The notes below the pieces were generated by a model, which saw only the letters and a list, made by a program, of their open reading frames with translations, was not told where the DNA came from and did no database searches. From contig CM043877.1 in the NCBI GenBank assembly GCA_023846275.1, positions 14,987,107-15,051,106 of the forward strand: a DNA stretch of 64,000 nt, in the 5' to 3' direction. This document shows, piece by piece, positions 60,096 to 64,000 of this stretch. The position numbers and the translations under genes were made by a program. The DNA comes from Vanilla planifolia (lineage: Eukaryota; Streptophyta; Magnoliopsida; Asparagales; Orchidaceae). The stretch's first letter is position 1. Every line of letters starts with the position of its first letter.

Positions 60096-62898
60096 GCACG
60101 AAACACTTCACGGGGCGGTTCGCCGAGGTGCGTTTGCGCGTGCGTTTGGATAAGCCGCGGATAAGCGGATCGGACGGGCGAGATCAGCGGGGGAGATTAA
60201 CCGGCTGATCGGGTGTTAAGCGGCGTTTTTGGAAGTTCAACCGGCGCTTAATGGGTCTTAACGGGTTATTACCGGTTTAAGCTGGGTATTTAACCTAAAC
60301 TATTCGGCTGTTAGGGTTTCGAACGGCTGCTAGAGGCGAGGTGTTCGCGACGAACGGCGGTATTTTCCGGCAGCCTTCCAAGGGGCTTTTGGTAACCGGA
60401 GGTTCGCGGGACAGAGGCGAGCATTTTGGTACCGGTTTCGTTCGGCGAGGAGCTGCGGTTGATCGCGTGCGAGCTTCACCGTCGCCGGCGACGAGCAAAG
60501 GTAGGAAATTCAGTTTTAAATTAGTTAATTAGTAGAAATTAAAAGCATGGAATATTTTGCTTAATGAACACAAGCATGTGGATGAAAAATCGGACTTAGT
60601 TGAATGCTAATCTGCGTCTTTTACAATTTTTGGATTTCTGGAAAATTTCCCATTTCGCCGGAAAATTTAGTTAATGCTTAGGAACATGTTAGGGATTTGT
60701 ATTATCAGTTTGCCATTGAATTAGTTAATTAATTGTTGGATTAATCTTACGGCAATGGTGTACGGGCGAACTCTTTCGGCGGAAATTTTAAATTAGTGGC
60801 ATTATTGAAACATTAGGATAGTACGAACATCAAATTTTGTTTCTCCTTGTTCGCGTTCGTCGGAAATCGACGGAAGGAATTGGATTGGTCGGCGATTGCT
60901 TCAGTTAGGGTTCGCGGGAGTCGGACCGAGGAAGGAGAAGGGTTTAGATTAATTACGAATTTATTTAAGTAATTAATGGTATTTATATAATATTTATTAG
61001 TAATTATATTTATTTAAGCATCGACCGATTAACGGATTATTAAAGAATTTGGTTCGGCGGTGTCGCGGTTCAGTGCGAGGTTTCCGAACCGGCAGCGAAA
61101 ACCGGTTCAGCGGGATTCGGCGCGGACGAACGGCGCGGACGAACGGCGCGGAGGAAAATTTAATTCGGAAATTAATCCGAATTTTCGGAAAAAGGATATA
61201 TGTGGAATTTAAATTTTATTCGGAAATTTATTCCGAATTTCGGAAAATGGATAAAGGGTAGAACTTGATTTTGGAAGTTAAAATTTCCTGAAGTGAGGAA
61301 GAGGTGATTTTTGGAAATCACGTAGCCAAGTTGAAATTGACTGTTGGAAATTACCCATAAATTCAGTGCAGCTGGATCAGTTGGAAGGAAGTGTGACACT
61401 TGGGTGTTACCAGAATAGTCAGAATTTCGGTACAGTTTGTGTTGCTTGGATGGTAATGACATGGATTGAGTCAGTTTACTCAGTGTTGGCATATTTCATG
61501 GATTGGCATATTGGACCGGACTACTATAGGCCCTATATGATGTTTTAGGGTAGTTGTGGTAGGTAACTGTGCGGTACAGACTTAACTTTCACAGTATACA
61601 TGTGGACTGGTATGCGCCTTGTTGTATCTGGACACATGTTGCCGAATCTTGGAGTTAGAGCTTGGCAATGACTGTAGGGGCGTGGCTTCTATGGAAATTG
61701 TTGGGAGAGGACTTCTTGGGACGGTGGCTGAGTCGATCTCTTCTGGTCCACGAGTGTAGGCCTGCGCGCCTGAGAGTGGCAGTGGCAGGGGTGACTCGCC
61801 GTGGCTAGCCAAGTGTGTAGGCTTGCGTACCTGAGGGTGGCAGGGGTGTCTTACGTTGGCTAGAGATCTATGTGACTGGTTCTGTCTATAGTCTCCAGAA
61901 GATTGATTGACGAGAGACGCTGCGGTGTCGAGTGCTAGGCGTTGTGATGCGTGCACAGAGATGGGCGTGTCCCGCTGGCATGTTTTGCCTAGGCGCCATG
62001 CGTGCGTAGAGATGGGCGTGTCCCGCTGGCATGCTGCCTGGGAGCACAGAGGAGAGCTACTCTGGTGTGACTGGGGGTGACTGTGGTTGGTCAGAGTCTG
62101 GGACTGAGAGTGCCTTTCCACCCTACATTGTTATGCTGTATTCCTATACTCTTGCTATTATCCTTCTCTTGCATGTGAGTTTTTACTAGCTATCTTTCCT
62201 ACTGGGCGTAGCTCACTCCTTTATTATCTATATTTTTCCAGCGGCTCGACAGCCTTGACGCCACCCAGATTAGGTGGGATCGTGGTCAGCAGGCTAGTGG
62301 AGGATATCTGATCTGTGATTTTCTGAGACATTTTGGTTAGTGTGATTGATACTATTGGATATATTCAGGGAGACTGTTATTCTTATGTCATGTAATATGT
62401 GAGGGTGATTCTGACTTATGTATCTAGTTGGATGATATTGTATTTGTTGGACTTGGATCTTATTCTTGTGATGTAGTTTCCATTCACTGTTTTACTTTAT
62501 TGTCTTGGTGGTATAGTGTGTGGAGTGTCATATTTTATCTGAGGATGTTATGTATTTTATTTTTGATGGTGAGGTCATTACATGACTATGGAACTTAACC
62601 GTGGGGATTCAGACTTCTATTAGATCGGTTCTCCTACCGGTATGGGTTAGGAGTATGGGGTCTAGTAGGAGTAACATTGCGCGAGTCCATCTGTTAATTC
62701 AGGAGTCATGAACCTGATTTGACGATGTACCTGGGAGATGGGATCCACATTGTTAAGGAAAGTAGGTGTGTAATGATGTGTTATATCCTATGTTTTTCGT
62801 AGGCTACTCAGATTGGTATGGGACGATCTGAGCTGTCTATATGTAAAAAAAAAAAAATATGCCAAAAATCAGCCTAGAAAAAAAAATGGGGTGTAACA
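60096..62898 (+). mobile_element. Probable Ty3/gypsy-type LTR sequence (long, GC-rich)
   Basis: About 2.8 kb, GC-rich in its first half, with no protein domain. Towards its 3' part tactgggcgtagctcactcc (62199) and atatttttccagcggc (62228) resemble the stretch near the end of long Del/Tekay-type LTRs. It closes with an A-rich run and ggggtgtaaca at 62888-62898, after which composition returns to AT-rich. Two internal tandem duplications are present. No matching 5' terminus (TG...) was fixed and no gag-pol is adjacent, so class and limits are tentative. Confidence 0.4.
61755..62035 (+). repeat. Two short tandem duplications in the gypsy-like LTR
   Basis: The unit gtgtaggc.tgcg..cctgag repeats with a spacing of about 59 bp (about 61755 and 61813). 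The unit agagatgggcgtgtcccgct then ggcatg repeats about 50 bp apart (about 61958 and 62008). Confidence 0.85.
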
Positions 62899-64000
62899 AA
62901 TATCTTACCATAAGTAGAATAGATATGACATATTATATTAATAAAGTACAAATTCATTTCTTTTATATTAGTAACCATTCATCTCCTAAAAGATTGTTAT
63001 TTCAATTTCCATTATGTTTTTGTTTCCCAAGACATGAATTTCACTCATATTTTATGATAGAATCTTGTAGAGCTTCTCTTTGTTGTTGGGATGGAAAATC
63101 CTGAGAATAACAAGGTATCCTTCTTCATTGTAACCATCTGCTTCATTAAAAGGGTATGCAATGCAAAACTCCACATTATATTATGCAAGATCTAAGGATT
63201 GCTATACATCACATGTAGAGTATTTTTTGATACCTTTAAATCTTAATAAGTTTCAATTTTGTCAAGTTTTATATTGATTCCAGGCTTTAAGGGATCTTAC
63301 CTTTGACCTTGAGTAATTGACTAGACAAATGAAAGAATTTAGCCACAAAGAGCTTATCAAGATGTTCATCATTAAGTGCTTCTCTTAGCTAAATGACCTC
63401 TTCTTTTGTTGAATTATCAAGCATTCATATTTGACTTTAAGGTGTTTTTCAAAATCAACTCAATCGCAAAGATGTCAATATGTTTAAACAAAAGAAAGAG
63501 GGTAATTGTTTTCCTCTTCATTTATGTCAATAAATATGAAAATATTTTTGGATGGATCTAGTGGATCCAATGAAGATGGAAAGGGAAGCAAAATATACAT
63601 TTTGAGAAGAAGAGATGGGTTTCGAAAGTTTAATAAACTGATATGGATTATCAAAACTTTGCAATGTTTACATAGCATTTTCTTGTTTAGAATAAATCAC
63701 CTCTAATAGAAACAACACTCAAAGGAATGTTGAACTTGATGGAAGATAAGCTGTTGAAACCAAAACATGAAAATTCTTAATAATAGGTTAGTCCAAGATG
63801 ACGTCATATGAAGATGCTACTCTGACAACCAAAAACTTCATCTAATGGAGGTGGTCTAAGTCAAAGCTCGTCATCTCAAAGCAAATCTACAAAATTGTCA
63901 GTATGCATTAACATCCAATGAACTTTTAAGTTTGCTACAACACCTATGATAACTACGAACACATTAAGGACTCTTAAAGGAAGCAACCTTCTAAGCCAAA
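62899..64000. other. AT-rich sequence, no recognised gene
   Basis: ORFs of 60-80 codons occur (for example 62859-63104 and 63506-63706), but none shows a domain I recognise. It could be spacer or old mobile-element sequence. Confidence 0.55.

Noticed and set aside
61582..62121. 179-codon minus-strand ORF as a gene
   Set aside because: It covers internally duplicated LTR-like sequence and is rich in Ser/His/Gln without any recognisable domain. It contains the repeated 50-59 bp units.
62859..63104. 81-codon ORF at the right side as a gene or organelle fragment
   Set aside because: I could not match it to any plastid or mitochondrial protein I know. It begins inside the A-rich end of the LTR-like block.
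1..64000. CRISPR array, bacterial operon or rRNA genes
   Set aside because: No regularly spaced identical repeats with unique spacers, and no rRNA-like sequence. The gene structure is that of a plant nuclear genome.

Overview
This window is nuclear DNA of a flowering plant. Three intron-bearing genes have protein sequences typical of land-plant families, splice sites are of plant type, introns and spacers are very AT-rich, and there are plant-type LINE, Ty3/gypsy and Ty1/copia remnants plus inserted plastid DNA. The very large, repeat-filled introns and the style of the GC-rich copia LTR made me think of a non-grass monocot, but that is only an impression.

Layout. (1) Positions 1-23786, minus strand: nine exons (805 coding bases, 268 residues) of an Integrator subunit 11 / CPSF73-II type RNA endonuclease. 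The gene runs off the left edge and is stretched over more than 23 kb by introns holding tandem duplications and a dead LINE. (2) 23787-28163: AT-rich spacer. (3) 28571-28993, plus strand: a single-exon CENP-V/GFA-domain zinc protein. (4) 31311-53865, plus strand: a complete RAD4/XPC DNA-damage-recognition gene in 13 exons. Its two giant introns (about 7.6 and 7.3 kb) hold LINE, gypsy and LTR remnants. (5) 53866-58250: AT-rich spacer that contains decayed plastid DNA (rpl14, rpl16 exon 2 with its group II intron end, and the 5' part of trnK-UUU). (6) About 58250-62898: a GC-rich block of LTR-retrotransposon sequence, a copia-type LTR followed by a probable gypsy-type LTR. (7) 62899-64000: AT-rich sequence without a recognised gene.

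The three genes are housekeeping nuclear genes: snRNA/mRNA 3'-end processing, a zinc-binding protein of unclear role, and nucleotide-excision repair. They do not form one pathway. The exon models were built by hand from splice signals, frame continuity and remembered family motifs. All internal junctions keep frame; the least certain one is the end of RAD4 exon 1.

I found no convincing new biological system. The observations most worth a second look are the rearranged plastid insertion, the tandem duplication of part of RAD4 exon 4 with a dead donor site, two GC-AG introns in one CPSF73-II gene, and nested tandem duplications inside its introns.
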